Positions 1-9,387 of a DNA stretch of 64,000 nucleotides are shown here, piece by piece. The stretch is from Pectinophora gossypiella (taxonomy: Eukaryota; Arthropoda; Insecta; Lepidoptera; Gelechiidae). Every line of letters starts with the position of its first letter. Positions within the stretch are counted from its first letter, which is position 1. The stretch is taken from contig NC_065417.1 of NCBI RefSeq assembly GCF_024362695.1, forward strand, positions 12,207,001 to 12,271,000, read 5' to 3'. The position numbers and the translations under genes are program-made. The notes under the pieces are model-generated. The model was not told where the DNA came from and searched no databases. It was given only the letters and a program-made list of their open reading frames with translations.

Positions 1-94
1 AAAAAAAATGTAGATGGCGCTGTACAGATTTGCCTTCGATTAATCGATTCGATTAAATGCATCTTTTATCTTTGTTTTTGGGTATAAATGGTGT

Positions 95-470
95 ACCTTG
101 TTATTACACTTAGGCTTACACAACACATCTTCCACCCATTATTCTGATCCAAATAAATGGAAGCAATATAGGTAGGTAGCGATATAATTCTATACATATC
201 TGCCGGGTCTGCATGACAACCGCGCCGCGCGCGGCGCGAATTATTTCGAGCGCTTGGACCAATAAACGATGCGAATGCTATCTACGTAGATGGACATCGA
301 ACGGCTATTGGTCGAAGCGCTCAATATAATACGCGCCACGCAGCGCGGTTGTCATACAGACCCGGTTGATCCAAATAATATAAATAATAAGCAACAATTA
401 TTTTTATATATGCCTCTTCCATTAGATTATATTTATGAATCAATGAAAAAATAGGTAAATCTGAACAACA
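95..470. repeat. Repeat O, copy 1 (interrupted by element M)
   Basis: About 100 bp on each side of the foldback at 203-366 matches 17388-17545, where the same sequence runs on without the foldback. Shared blocks include CCCATTAT, ATAATTCTATAC, CATATCTG followed by ATCCAAAT, and ATATGTGCCTCT-like text. The family is unidentified; it is called a repeat only because two copies exist here. Confidence 0.6.
203..366. mobile_element. Foldback MITE M
   Basis: The two ends are inverted copies of each other over roughly 60 bp (CCGGGTCTG, ATGACAACCGCGC, then GAGCGCTT and GACCAATA). The centre is short and there is no ORF. The uninterrupted copy of the host repeat at 17388-17545 lacks this segment, so the insertion is real. 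The flanking duplication may be only TG. The element is CpG-rich compared with its surroundings. No superfamily can be assigned. Confidence 0.75.
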
Positions 471-929
471 TAATCTATGTATTTTTTGGGAAACGTAGCC
501 AAGAATGTCCCACGTTTCGTGTAAAAATACATCGCACTGTTTATGAAGACTAGTCCTACTTAAAGTACCCACATTTAACACAAAGAATCAACAGTGTGTA
601 TCGGATGCAAAGTACACAAACCGCCGTGTCCCAAGTACATAACGCTCAGAGCATATATTTACTGCAAACATACCCGCGATATGGAGCATTAACGAGCGGC
701 TAGGAGTGCGAATGTGTCACTGCTATTATGTATTAGTTTGCAATACCACATTAATAGCTCCTGGTAAAGTAGTTAATGTCATATGCGCCAAATATAAATA
801 ATCATCATCATCTCCCTAGCATTATCCCGTGTCGCAAAATATAAATAATAATAAAAAGTAATTGATTAATTTTGAATGTTGTTTGAAGTCATATTTGGAT
901 GACAGATAATTGATATCACGTGGTTTACA
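471..929. other. No gene seen; small SINE-B tail fragment
   Basis: AT-rich sequence without recognisable coding. At about 788-835 there is a short match to the tail of SINE-B on the minus strand (ATCATC run, CCCTAGCATTATCCCG). Nothing else supported. Confidence 0.5.
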
Positions 930-1072
930 AGATTTGTGCCCAGTTAATGGAAATAGCCTCGCCCCTTATTACATGAGACTTAAACGTATCTAGCGAGGAG
1001 TAGGTGTGTATCACTGTAAACCTCTGCCTACCCCTGGTACAGGCGTGATACTATATTATGTCAATAACAAAA
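930..1072 (+). repeat. Repeat Q, copy 1
   Basis: Matches 32995-33128: GATTTGTGCCC near the start, then GCGAGGAGT, CTCTGCCTACCCC, and an end in GGCGTGATACTAT. The compact size and GGCGTGATNCTATGTT-like tail suggest a SINE or LINE 3' end, but no promoter boxes were found. Confidence 0.55.
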
Positions 1073-1277
1073 TGGTAGGGTAGTTTAGTAAAAGGTTTGC
1101 TCTAAAACCTTTTCGGTTGGAAAATGTTCGGAATTTCATTTCGTCTATTCAAAATCAAACATCCATGATTTTAACCGTACAAAGCATAAATTACGTGAAT
1201 TTTGACAGTTAAATAGATTATTTGAGATTCACCCAGATATTGTCATAATTGAAACACATTATACCGGGTTCAATCAA

Positions 1278-1402
1278 TCAATAATACTTTATTGCACGAC
1301 ATATACAAAGGACATAAACATACGAATAAAAAAATAAGCACAACAGGCGGCGTTATTGCTAAACAGCAATTTCTGCCAGGCAACCTTAGGGTGAAAGAAG
1401 TT
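1278..1402 (-). mobile_element. LINE-T 3' end fragment
   Basis: Reads on the minus strand as a non-LTR retrotransposon 3' UTR. The plus strand shows AATACTTTATTGCAC, an AT-rich stretch, then GGCGTTATTGCTNAACAGCAATTTC-like text and CCAGGCAACCTTA. The same block order occurs at 3764, 8196, 10541 and 25192. It is truncated, with no coding part present. Confidence 0.55.
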
Positions 1403-2046
1403 TACCGCGTACGCGGGTTGGTACCGCGTTTAACCGCGCGGTGTCTTATATTCTTTATTTTACTAGATTTGAGCGTTTGATAGATTAAACAAAAGTCAAA
1501 GTGTATTGTAGTTTTTAGGAACCCATTGAAAATGAAAGTACAAAACAGATTTCTACCTGTCTCTCGAGACAGGTCAGTGCATTATGATTAAGAAGATTAA
1601 GTAAGTATGTTAATATAAATCAGAATAAAAGTAACAAGAAGTATTTTCTGATATTTTCATGACAACCCTATTATTAAAAATAAGTACACACAGTAATACG
1701 TCCCGATTACATTTAGGTAGAAAAAACCCATTAGCATGAAAAAACACGTCGCATTGCCTCGAATAAGCCTGTCTTAGAAAAGAGAGTGGCTGAAAAATGA
1801 ACTGAGTTCATGCAAATTCCATTACAGAAATTCCAATATAACATGTAACTGTTATTAAATATCAGTTACATTTATGTAACAGTTTGAAAGGTAAACTGGA
1901 AATCTCTACAGCCAGAATTATAAGAAGGAAGTGTTTGTGGTGAAACGTTTAATGCTGATACAAAAGATTTTGTAACGTTATAAAAAACAAGTAAAAGGTC
2001 TGAATTTAAGAATAACATAACATAAGCTCATGGGGCCGTTAACGCC
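1403..2046. other. No gene seen
   Basis: AT-rich sequence. One local CpG-rich patch at 1402-1442 contains ACCGCG repeated in both orientations. No ORF resembles a known protein. Confidence 0.5.
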
Positions 2047-2350
2047 CTGCGTGGTCCAGTGGTTGAGCGGTTGACTCACGATCCGAAGGTTCCGGGTTCC
2101 ATTCCCGGTGGGGACATATCACAAAAATCACTTTGTGATCCTTAGTTTGGTTAAGACATTACAGGCTGATTACCTGATTGTCCAAAAAGTAAGATGATCC
2201 GTGCTGTGGAAGGCACGATAAGCCGTTGGTCCCGGTTACTACTTACTGATGTAAGTAAGTAGTCGTTACATGAGTCATGTCAGGGGCCTTTGGTGGCTCA
2301 ATAATAACCCTGACACATGACAAGGGTTACTATTGAGACGCCAAGGCTTA
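2047..2350 (+). mobile_element. SINE-A copy (tRNA-derived)
   Basis: The first 70 bases are tRNA-like: an A-box-like stretch (GTGGTCCAGTGGTTGAGCGG) and a B-box (GGGTTCCATTCCC). They are followed by the SINE-A body: CACTTTGTGATCC, the shared core ending in GTTGGTCCCGG, a DNA-palindromic TTACTGATGTAAGTAA segment, and a CATGTCAGGGGCCTTTGG tail. The 3' end is degenerate compared with 38215-38536. Confidence 0.85.
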
Positions 2351-2374
2351 TGTAAGACTACGCACGCATACTAC

Positions 2375-2515
2375 AGTGGCTACACTTTAATACCAGCATG
2401 TCATATCAACTTTTTTGAATAACTAAACTTGATGTCTCACTAATGTCAAATATGTATAGACCGACAGGGTTCTAAAGTATGGCTGTAAATATGCTCTGAC
2501 AAGTATGTAACCTAC
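2375..2515. repeat. Degenerate MITE-I copy
   Basis: Diverged version of the MITE-I interior: CACTTTAATACC, CAACTTTTTTGA, GATGTCTCACTAATGTC, and GGGTTCTAAAGTA. The terminal repeats are eroded. Confidence 0.45.
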
Positions 2516-2679
2516 TCAGGAAAGGAGATTAATCGCGTTAATGTAAATCAATATCCTTCAAATCGCATACGTTATAGTCAGTCAACATAAGCTTTATTGG
2601 AGCGAGAAATGGATTTCAAATTGGCTCTCCCCTCAGTTTCGCCGTAACCCAATAAAAAGAGGGGCGGATGAAAAACAAA

Positions 2680-2797
2680 ACAGCTATCAAATGATGTGAG
2701 CACTCCGGCTGGAGTGCCCTCGTTACTCCATTAATAACGCACGTGTTATGGTTGATGGGAGGGGGACCTGTGACCAATATTGCGACGTTCTAGGCTG
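2680..2797 (+). mobile_element. SINE-C 3' fragment
   Basis: Degenerate 3' half of SINE-C (GGTTGATGG, GGGGGACCTGTGACC, GACGTTCTAGGCTG) placed directly before a second SINE-C copy, giving a head-to-tail arrangement. Confidence 0.5.
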
Positions 2798-3062
2798 TTA
2801 TCACTTTGTGAGACTGTCCTTTGTTTGATAAGGACTTTTCAGGCTTGAATCACCTGATTGTCCGAAAAAGTAAAACGATTCCGTGCTTCGGAGGGCACGT
2901 TAAGCCGTTGGTCCCGGCTATTAGCCGTAAAAACACCTCCACCAACATGCATTGGAGCAGCGTGGTGGAGTATGCTCCATACCCCCTCCGGTTGGTTGAG
3001 GGGAGGCCTGTGCCCAGGAGTGGGACGTATATAGGCTGTTTATGTTATGTTATGTTATTGAC
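2798..3062 (+). mobile_element. SINE-C copy
   Basis: Contains the body block CACTTTGTGAGACTGTCC, the shared SINE core (CCGTGCTTCGGAGGGCACG, TTAAGCCGTTGGTCCCGG), a CTCCACCAAC block, and a 3' end GGAGGCCTGTGCCCAGGAG followed by a TTATG microsatellite. The tRNA-like head is missing. The 3' end resembles the terminal coding sequence of LINE-F (16404-16810). Confidence 0.75.
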
Positions 3063-3159
3063 ATTAGTTACATACTGAAGTATGCAAGCGTTCCCCAGAT
3101 AATAGGTATTTTCAAAACGTCAAGCCAGCGGGATCAAAGAACTGCCTTTATAACTTTGG

Positions 3160-3400
3160 AACCGTTGAAGTACTAATTTCGGTATTTTGCAGGGGGTGAG
3201 TACTATTTCGGTACTATTTTTTGGCGTTTAAATCAAAGCGAAAGACCTTGTCGTTAACTCTCGCCAAATTTCGCTCACCGTCAAGCTAGCAAGTGCAATA
3301 AATCATGGCTATAAATCCAGAACCGTGATGGTACTAATTTTTTTACAACAGGTACTATTTTTTTCAATAAGAGTACAAATTTTTGGTATGGTCAAATTAT
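3160..3400. repeat. Cluster of GGTACTA motifs
   Basis: At least four occurrences of GTACTAATTT or GTACTATTT lie within 240 bp, separated by unrelated sequence. They are not a regular tandem array. Function unknown. Confidence 0.35.
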
Positions 3401-3435
3401 TTTTTCGTGCCCATTTTTTTTTTTTGAGGCCGCTA

Positions 3436-3512
3436 GCTTGACGCACACGTAAGGGACTCCATTTGCTTCGATCCTGACACACTTTTCTTGTTTCCTCTAC
3501 ATTCATCAATCG
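3436..3512 (-). pseudogene. LINE-S reverse transcriptase C-terminal fragment
   Basis: The minus strand reads RLMNVEETRKVCQDRSKW, which matches the C-terminal tail of the LINE-S fragment at 19755-20115 (RLINVEETREECQNPSK). Only about 25 codons remain. The sequence downstream on the minus strand is unrelated. Confidence 0.6.
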
Positions 3513-3640
3513 TTGAAAGCTCACCACTATATCACAATTGGGGACTATCAGAGGTACATCCGTCGCAAGATGAACTAAGTACCCTCACCTCAGCGAGCTT
3601 TCTGTTAGACCGACGCAATAGGCGCATCGCCGTATTTAAT
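3513..3640 (+). repeat. SINE-G fragment
   Basis: Contains AGCTCACCACTATATC, ATTGGGGACTATCAGAGG, CGTCGCAAGATGAACTAAG and GAGCTTTCTGTTAGACC. All are shared with 5246-5430, where a tRNA-like head precedes them. The head is absent here. Confidence 0.65.
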
Positions 3641-3763
3641 GGTCGAGCCAACTGTGTTACTGAAAACTGCACTTAAGATAGGTACCGAGGCTCCAACCGG
3701 CGCTCCACAGTGGCTATCCAAGTTTTCACAGAGTCTATCTCAGTCTCACATACACATAAGACC

Positions 3764-3910
3764 ACAAATACAATACAATACAAATACACTTTATTGCACC
3801 AAAATAAAAAGAAATAATTACAAAAAGTCTCTTAACTAAGTACATGGCAAATGGCGGCCTTATCGCTTAAAGCGATTTCTTCCAGACAACCATAAGGTGA
3901 GGAAAAAGGT
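3764..3910 (-). mobile_element. LINE-T 3' end
   Basis: The plus strand shows an AATAC microsatellite, CACTTTATTGCACC, an A-rich stretch, then GGCGGCCTTATCGCTTAAAG, CGATTTCTTCCAG and ACAACCATAAGG. The element is on the minus strand and its tail is the GTATT microsatellite. It is the uninterrupted counterpart of the copy at 25192-25560. Confidence 0.6.
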
Positions 3911-4003
3911 AAAAAAAAATTGAAAGATTGCGGGTACAAACTATACATACAACTTAACAACAAATACATGCAAATAAATATATAACATACTTACAAATAT
4001 AAT

Positions 4004-4500
4004 ATACAGGGTGTTAGTGACATCGTAACGAAAATTTTGAGGGGTGGTTCAGGCCATGATTCTGAGTTGATATCAAGTAGAAATTTCCGTCGCAAAAGTA
4101 TGGATTGGAAAATAATTAAAAAGAAAAGAAAAATTTTCATGAATTTTTTGACACGAAATTCCACTTGATATCAACTCAGAATCATGGTCTGAACCATCCC
4201 CCTCAGTATTCGTTACGGTGTCACTAACACCCATACCTACTTATATGGCTACCGTATGTACTTGTACGGGGTGTAAGTGTCATCGTAACGAATACTGAGA
4301 GGGATGATTCATCTGATTATTCTGAGTTAATATCAAGTGGAATTTTCCATCGCAAAAGTATAGAATTGAAAATAATTTTAAAAAACTAAAAAAAAATCAT
4401 GAATTTTGCGACGGAAAATTCCACTTGATTTTAACTCAGAATCATGGTCTGAATCAACCCCCTCAGTATTCGTTACGATGTCACTAACACCCAGTATACC
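4004..4500. mobile_element. MITE-E dimer (two foldback units in tandem)
   Basis: Two consecutive foldback units (about 4009-4232 and 4269-4493) are separated by a 36-bp spacer carrying TATGGCTACC and GTACTTGTACGG. Each unit starts with GGTGT(T/A)AGTG and CATCGTAACG, passes through GAGTTGATATCAAGTGGAA or a related form, and returns as the inverted complement to end at TCACTAACACCC. There are no ORFs. The outer edges carry ATACAGGG and CCNGTATAC. The same dimer layout recurs at 31868, 44040 and 63520. Confidence 0.85.
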
Positions 4501-4505
4501 TAACC

Positions 4506-4818
4506 TACGAGGGCTGATTGATAAGTATCCGAAATGAAAATGATAACTTCTAATATTATACACAAAAATGATTTATTTTTCAACATAGCTTCCTTCTACC
4601 TCTACACACTTATTCCAGCGCTTCTCTAAAGCTTTTATACCATTTTGGTAGAAGATCCTGTGCAACCCCTCAAAATAGCCGTCTACGGTGGCAATGACTT
4701 CATTATTTGAAGAAAATCTTTGGCCACCTAGCCACTTTTTTAAATTTGGGAACAGATGGAAGTCGCACGGAGCCAGGTCTAGCGAGTAAGGTGGATACGG
4801 CAGCAATTCAAGTTTCAA
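4506..4818 (-). pseudogene. Mariner transposase 3' half with 3' terminal repeat
   Basis: The minus strand encodes about 75 residues matching the C-terminus of mariner transposases: PPYSLDLAPCDFHLFPNLKK, then GGQRFSS, a GYFEGL segment and EKRWNKCVEVEGSYVEK before the stop. The aspartate in APCDFHLF sits at the position of the last catalytic residue of the D,D34D triad; the canonical YSPDLAP is YSLDLAP here. The catalytic core upstream is lost. After the stop there is a short 3' UTR, then a probable terminal repeat beginning after TA at 4506-4507 (CGAGGGCTGATTGATAAG on the plus strand). It is a dead copy fused at its 5' side to a LINE-S fragment. Confidence 0.8.
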
Positions 4819-4824
4819 GATCAC

Positions 4825-4965
4825 GTATAATTCCCGTTGAGGTAGGCAGACATACGATCCTGACACCACTTTCACTTCTTCCACTCTCATCGAAGACTTG
4901 CATGCTCGCCGGTTTAGAGTACTCTTCACCTGACTTCTTTAAAACATCCTGGATCTAATCGCGGT
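4825..4965 (-). pseudogene. LINE-S C-terminal fragment fused to mariner
   Basis: The minus strand reads STLNRRACKSSMRVEEVKVV, homologous to RSTLNQRACIKRLINVEETR in the LINE-S copy at 19755. It runs directly, in one open frame, into the mariner fragment, making a 118-residue ORF (4573-4929) that is a junction artefact of two transposon remnants, not a gene. Confidence 0.65.
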
Positions 4966-5183
4966 ATGTTCAATTATATCCCCGTGTGTATATCGTCTCC
5001 GAGCCGCAGCAATAAACTCGATAACTGCATTTGCGACTGGCTAGTGTAATTCAATGCAAACAGTGGAATTCCGCCCGCCACGGCAACGGAACGGAGCCTT
5101 TATGCTAAATTCCGTTGAATCGGACAGTGGGTCTGTCTCCGTTCGGTAAATCAACGCTCCTACTACTAAACTGTGCAGGCTAT

Positions 5184-5245
5184 TTTTAACCGACTTCAAA
5201 ACAGAAGGAGGTTATAGCAGATTTCATTTCAAAGGAGGTTATAAC
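5184..5245 (+). repeat. TTTTTAACCGACTTC repeat
   Basis: Begins TTTTTAACCGACTTCAAAAC and contains GGAGGTTATA twice. From general knowledge, this motif is widespread in lepidopteran genomes. A second instance is at 22635. Confidence 0.5.
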
Positions 5246-5430
5246 AGCATCCGTGGTCGAGTGGTAACAGCGTTGAGGTATGGGTTCGATTTCCGATGGG
5301 GACACCGTTAAGCTCACGACTATATCCCAATTGGGGTTGTCAGAGATACATTCATCGCAAGATGAACTAAGTATCCACAACTCACCGAGCTTTCTGTTAG
5401 ACCAACGTAATAAGTAGCGAGCCGTATCAT
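5246..5430 (+). mobile_element. SINE-G copy with tRNA-like head
   Basis: The head shows CATCCGTGGTCGAGTGGTAA (A-box-like) and GGGTTCGATTTCC (B-box), about 30 bp apart as in tRNA-derived SINEs. The body has AGCTCACGACTATATCCC, ATTGGGGTTGTCAGAG, CGCAAGATGAACTAAG and CGAGCTTTCTGTTAGACC. Body-only copies occur at 3513, 15684, 20970, 53615, 54236 and 55785. Confidence 0.7.
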
Positions 5431-5815
5431 CGTTTAAAAAAGGAATTGCCGTGAAAAAGTTTTGTAACAAAAATATAATCTAAAGTCGAGTTCATATGGC
5501 TCCGTTCGCGGCGTTTTATTCAGTGTAGGGAAATGTGAATTGGCTCTGTGCAGTTGGGGTCGTGACGAGAATGTGACGTCATATGTTTGTGGCACACCCT
5601 GGACATTTCATACAAAAAACCTCGTTTTACGCAGACACTGTACGCAGCCCATACGATTGAAGAGAGGCAGCACTGGGGTGGGAGTGTAAACGACTCACCA
5701 ACATTTTTATATGGATTTTATTCTTTTTATAAATTTTATATACAATCTCCTTAGTTTATAAGAATTTCTATGTTTTATTCTTCTATATGGCGTGATTGTC
5801 TTTTGTTCTTTTCTG
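5431..5815. other. No gene seen
   Basis: Moderately AT-rich, no repeat family or coding region recognised. Confidence 0.45.
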
Positions 5816-5819
5816 TAAG

Positions 5820-5915
5820 ACCCAAAAGGGGTGAGGTAAACTTAGCTCAGCTGCTGGTCGGGGTAGAGAGTTGCCGCTCTATACGTAGTAATTATTATTC
5901 CTTATTCTATGCCGG
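5820..5915 (+). repeat. Repeat U, uninterrupted copy
   Basis: Contains GGGGTGAGGTAAACTTAGCT, GGTAGAGAGTTG, CTATACGTAGTAATTATTATTCC. It matches the copy at 24562-24985, which is split at ACGTAGT by element V. This copy serves as the empty site. Confidence 0.7.
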
Positions 5916-6584
5916 TGGGCTACTGGCTATGCACGTTCACCGATAGGGAGTCGGTTGAAATTGGTCTGAATGAAGAAATAGATAATCGGTTTGGATATAT
6001 TTGGTTGAATAATGAATATAAGGAGCGGGAAAATAAAACGGCGTCGTTCTTGCTACTCCATTTTGTTTCTATTCTTTTATGATAAAATATGTGGCCAGCT
6101 AGCTAAATTGTTACATCCCGTTTTCGCTAGATGGCGCTTGTCTGTGACATGCTGCCACCACCTAGGAGTCCTACAGCAAGTATCAGTTATCTGAATTCCA
6201 GACCCGGAATTGTTACAAATTAGTCACAATCATTTGTTAAATAGGTAAGTAAATCAATACTAATTTAAAGTATTTATACAGAAATGAATTTAAAATTGAT
6301 TTAGGCAAGCAAGTACTTATGTAGAACTCAACTTGGTTACATTATAAACATTTCTTACTAAATTATATCAATAGGTAGTAATTTAAATAGTTAAGGTAAG
6401 TAGTTACTTAGAAATAATTAAAAATAGCTTAAGGTAAATATTAAGAAAATATTCTTGGTTACAAACAAACATTTGTAAGACTGTTAATTAGGATAAACAT
6501 TCAGGGTATAACCATAGGGTTTTTCGCAAGTAGGTATATTTTATTCTGGGGTATAGGTGTTTGTGCCAACCCACACAGAAGTAG
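5916..6584. other. AT-rich, no gene seen
   Basis: Low-complexity AT-rich DNA with repeated TAAGTA and TTAAG motifs around 6240-6420. No coding signal. Confidence 0.45.
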
Positions 6585-6775
6585 CGCGACATTATCATCT
6601 CCACAGCTTTAACCCGTTTTCAGAGAGTCAATTATAATTATTTATGATCCATACATGAAATCGAAAACAAATTCGAAAAGCATTGGTTTAGGCCCATGCG
6701 GAGATTTGAACCTGCGACCTCACAGTGAGCATCTAGCCATCTTCCAACTGGGCTACTGGTTCCTAGAGGAGCAGC
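6585..6775 (-). mobile_element. SINE-B copy, internally deleted
   Basis: The plus strand carries ATTATCATCTCC at the tail side, then AATTATTTATGATCCATACA, GGTTTAGGCC, and the inverted tRNA-like head: GATTTGAACCTGCGACCTCA (B-box complement) and CAACTGGGCTAC (A-box complement). The middle of the body is missing compared with 11513-11861. Confidence 0.65.
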
Positions 6776-7430
6776 GTGATTGACTTATGAGGCGAGACCT
6801 GTCTCCAGGCGCAGTATGGCGTTTAAATAGGTGTATTAACTGCCTGCCTGTCTGTGTCTGTGGTGTCCGGAAGTAATAAATGTTTTTTTCTTTCTTTATG
6901 TTTGTTCATGTAAAACTACGTTTTATGCAAGTAAAAACTTTTGAGGTACATTCAGATGTTCTCTATAAAATTCAACATATTATCCAACAAACCACATCCA
7001 TTCACAGAACATTATTCGTTCAAGCAAAACAAGCAAGTATTCACCAAAATAACGCCGAAATAATTTCCTTTGGCACATAAATTTACAAGCGATCTCAAGC
7101 AAACAGTTCGCTACAGAAAGCCAACAATAAAAATAATATCAGATTTATTATAAACGTTTTTGAACGTTCCCACCGGGTGTACCAAACGGTTTTTGGCGGT
7201 AAAATTGATAACGCACGGCGTCCTACACGCCTTCAAAATGGCGGAGGCGGCAAGTAAATTAGAATTTTCGGGCTATGAATTATAATTTACCCTTATTATG
7301 CGGAATAAAACATAACGGTAATGTTGCAAAGTTTTGAAATTGATCAAATCTGAGATCTTGTTTATTGTACTCGGCGGGTGAGGTAGTGCAATGTTTGGTG
7401 TTCGTAAATTATAAATTTTATGGCGTTTTG
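6776..7430. other. No gene seen
   Basis: AT-rich sequence. A 66-codon open frame at 6880-7080 has no recognisable domain and looks like chance. Confidence 0.45.
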
Positions 7431-7580
7431 TATACAGGGTGTTAGTGGCATCGCAACGAAAACTGAGGGATGATCCATTCCATAATTCTGAGTTGATATC
7501 AAGTGGAATTTTCCGTCGCAAAGTATAGATCTCAAAATATTTTAATAAAACATTCAAAGTTTCATGAATTTTCCGACTGG
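7431..7580. mobile_element. MITE-E, partial
   Basis: Left arm of MITE-E: ACAGGGTGTTAGTGGCATCG, GAGTTGATATCAAGTGGAA, TTTTCCGTCGCAAAGTATAG. The returning arm is lost after CATGAATTTTCCGAC. Confidence 0.75.
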
Positions 7581-7713
7581 CAATCCCTTAGATATTACTA
7601 TTCAATGTTGGTATATTCCGTGTTTTCCGTCGTGCTTCTTAATGCAGGCTCGCTGCAAGATCACACATTAAGCGACATATAACTACACCTCATCGCTCTT
7701 TTTACTCCTTAAT

Positions 7714-7775
7714 GGTCCAAATATACCGGTAAATTAGCGGTAAAAACCGGTAAATACCGGTAACTATCGGAATTT
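7714..7775. repeat. CCGGTAA motif array
   Basis: Four TACCGGTAA or ACCGGTAAA words within 50 bp. Comparable arrays form the subterminal parts of the hAT-like elements at 9388 and 22722, so this may be one end of a decayed element. Confidence 0.4.
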
Positions 7776-8190
7776 ACGAGAATTCTCACTTTAAAACGGC
7801 TTTATATCTGCTGCTTACTTTTAATTTACGCTAAGTTAGCTTAGCCTGAGGGAAACGATATTTTTTCAAAACGACGCCTTTAATACTCACCCACTCTGTG
7901 CTTCCGAAATCGTTCTCTATTTTTTACCTTATATATATTTTTTTACTTTATTGTGTTTGTATTACTCGCTTTTGTTTAATTTATAGCCGTCGATTTTTAA
8001 TTTGTATTTTTTATGTGTTTACTGTTTATTATTTAGGACGCTATTTTCGTTAAACTGGTGTACGATAATGCAACAAAAATATCATCAATATTCAAAATTG
8101 TTTTCGATGTTCACTATTAAAACAATCAAATTATAACGTTTACAAATTGTTGTTTTTGAAACTATTAAATAGGGCTAATGATAACCCTAA
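7776..8190. other. No gene seen
   Basis: AT-rich; no family recognised. Confidence 0.4.
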
Positions 8191-8290
8191 AATCAAATCA
8201 AATCAAATCAAATATACTTTATTGCACAGAACTAAAAATTCAACAATCAGACAAAACACATGAATACAGTACAATTTGAATTTTTTTATT
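8191..8290 (-). mobile_element. LINE-T related 3' end
   Basis: AATCA microsatellite followed by AATATACTTTATTGCACAGA and ACACATGAATACAGTACAAT. Same order as 10541-10690. The orientation is inferred from the microsatellite tail. Confidence 0.55.
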
Positions 8291-8391
8291 TTAAAATAAA
8301 CAAATAATCTAGTTTAAAAGGGTGCAACTATCTATTTACTTACTCCCCATTTGCAAATCGACCTTATCTTTTGTGGCCACTGTCCAACTTC

Positions 8392-8683
8392 ATCATCACT
8401 AGCCCATTACCGTCCCCACTACTGGGGCACGGGCCTTCCCTATGGATGGATGGATAGGGAGATCGGGCCATAAACCACCACGCGGGCCCAGTGCAGATTG
8501 GTGGTTATTAACGACTGCTACCGGGACCAACGGCTTAACGCGCCTTCCGAAGCACGGAGGAGCTCGAGATGAAAACTTTTTTTTTGTGGTCACCCATCCT
8601 ATGACCGGCTTTTGCGAAAGTTGCTTAACTTCAACAAACGCAGACCGAGCGCGTTTACCGCTGCGCCACCGAGCTCCTCAATA
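8392..8683 (-). mobile_element. SINE-P, full-length (tRNA-like plus 5S-like)
   Basis: On the minus strand it starts GAGCTCGGTGGCGCAGCGGT, resembling a tRNA 5' part. It continues with GAAGTTAAGCAAC and GGATGGGTGACC (8588-8635), which match the internal control region of 5S rRNA. Next come a T/A-rich stretch, the shared SINE core, a block with ACTGGGCCCGCG, and a 3' end GGCCCGTGCCCCAGTAGTGG. The second copy, at 56470, is split by the MULE. Confidence 0.75.
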
Positions 8684-8684
8684 C

Positions 8685-8724
8685 AAATAAATTGATAAGT
8701 TGGACACAACTTATCAATTTATTT
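8685..8724. repeat. Perfect 18-bp hairpin
   Basis: AAATAAATTGATAAGTTG is followed by a 4-base loop (GACA) and its exact complement. It directly abuts the head of SINE-P. There is no T-rich tail suggesting a terminator. Role unknown. Confidence 0.7.
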
Positions 8725-9000
8725 TATATCAATGAATTTGGGGTTGTATTGTTGCTTTATTTTTGGAACTAATTATTATTAATTTTATTCCATACCATAT
8801 TCAAATAGTGTCTAAATTAGGTGACAGGACCAGCCCGAGGTTCAGCGAAGCGTCCACCTCACTTCACTCCCGAATAGTTGTTGTTACAGCTTTGTAAATG
8901 AAAGTTCTGTCTGTACTGGAAATTAACGTTTAAACGGAGGATTTCAAAACTTCCAATACACGCGAATATGTTGCGGATAGGGTTTATGCCAAAATTAATC

Positions 9001-9134
9001 CGATAAAAAGGCCGCATCGAAGGAATTCATTTAAAAAGCATATAAAAATAAATGCGTACAAATGTATGTCTACAAATGTCAAATAACCATATTGCTTTTT
9101 TTAGATGAATTGTTTCAATATGGCGTTTTTAAAG
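9001..9134. mobile_element. MITE-D copy
   Basis: Foldback with AAAAAGGCCGCATCGAAGGA on the left, and TTAGATGAATTG, TTCAATATGGCG, TTTTTAAA on the right. These are the arms of the MITE-D family (compare 39750-39832). The G/C-run termini are eroded. Confidence 0.65.
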
Positions 9135-9387
9135 AAAACAGATACAGAACAAACAGCGTTGCGGACCGCGCACGCGCGCATGTTAGTAATGCCAACAGTA
9201 GGTCTCTAGAAACATTATCAAACACATAGGTACTTTTTAAACGATTCAAATCATCAACATAATAAAGACGAAAAAGTAGAGGTACGGAACCTTCTCCGAA
9301 CCAGACTGTTTCGATGAAGCGAACACATATAACGACAAATAACGTCTTAACTCAGAGAGACACTGTAACAGAAATCTGGCAGGCAAG

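Noticed and set aside
4004..4500. CRISPR-like or tandem repeat array
   Set aside because: The repetition comes from inverted arms of two foldback units, not from regularly spaced direct repeats.
8588..8635. 5S rRNA gene fragment
   Set aside because: Only the internal control region is similar, and it is embedded in SINE-P; the split second copy has the same context.
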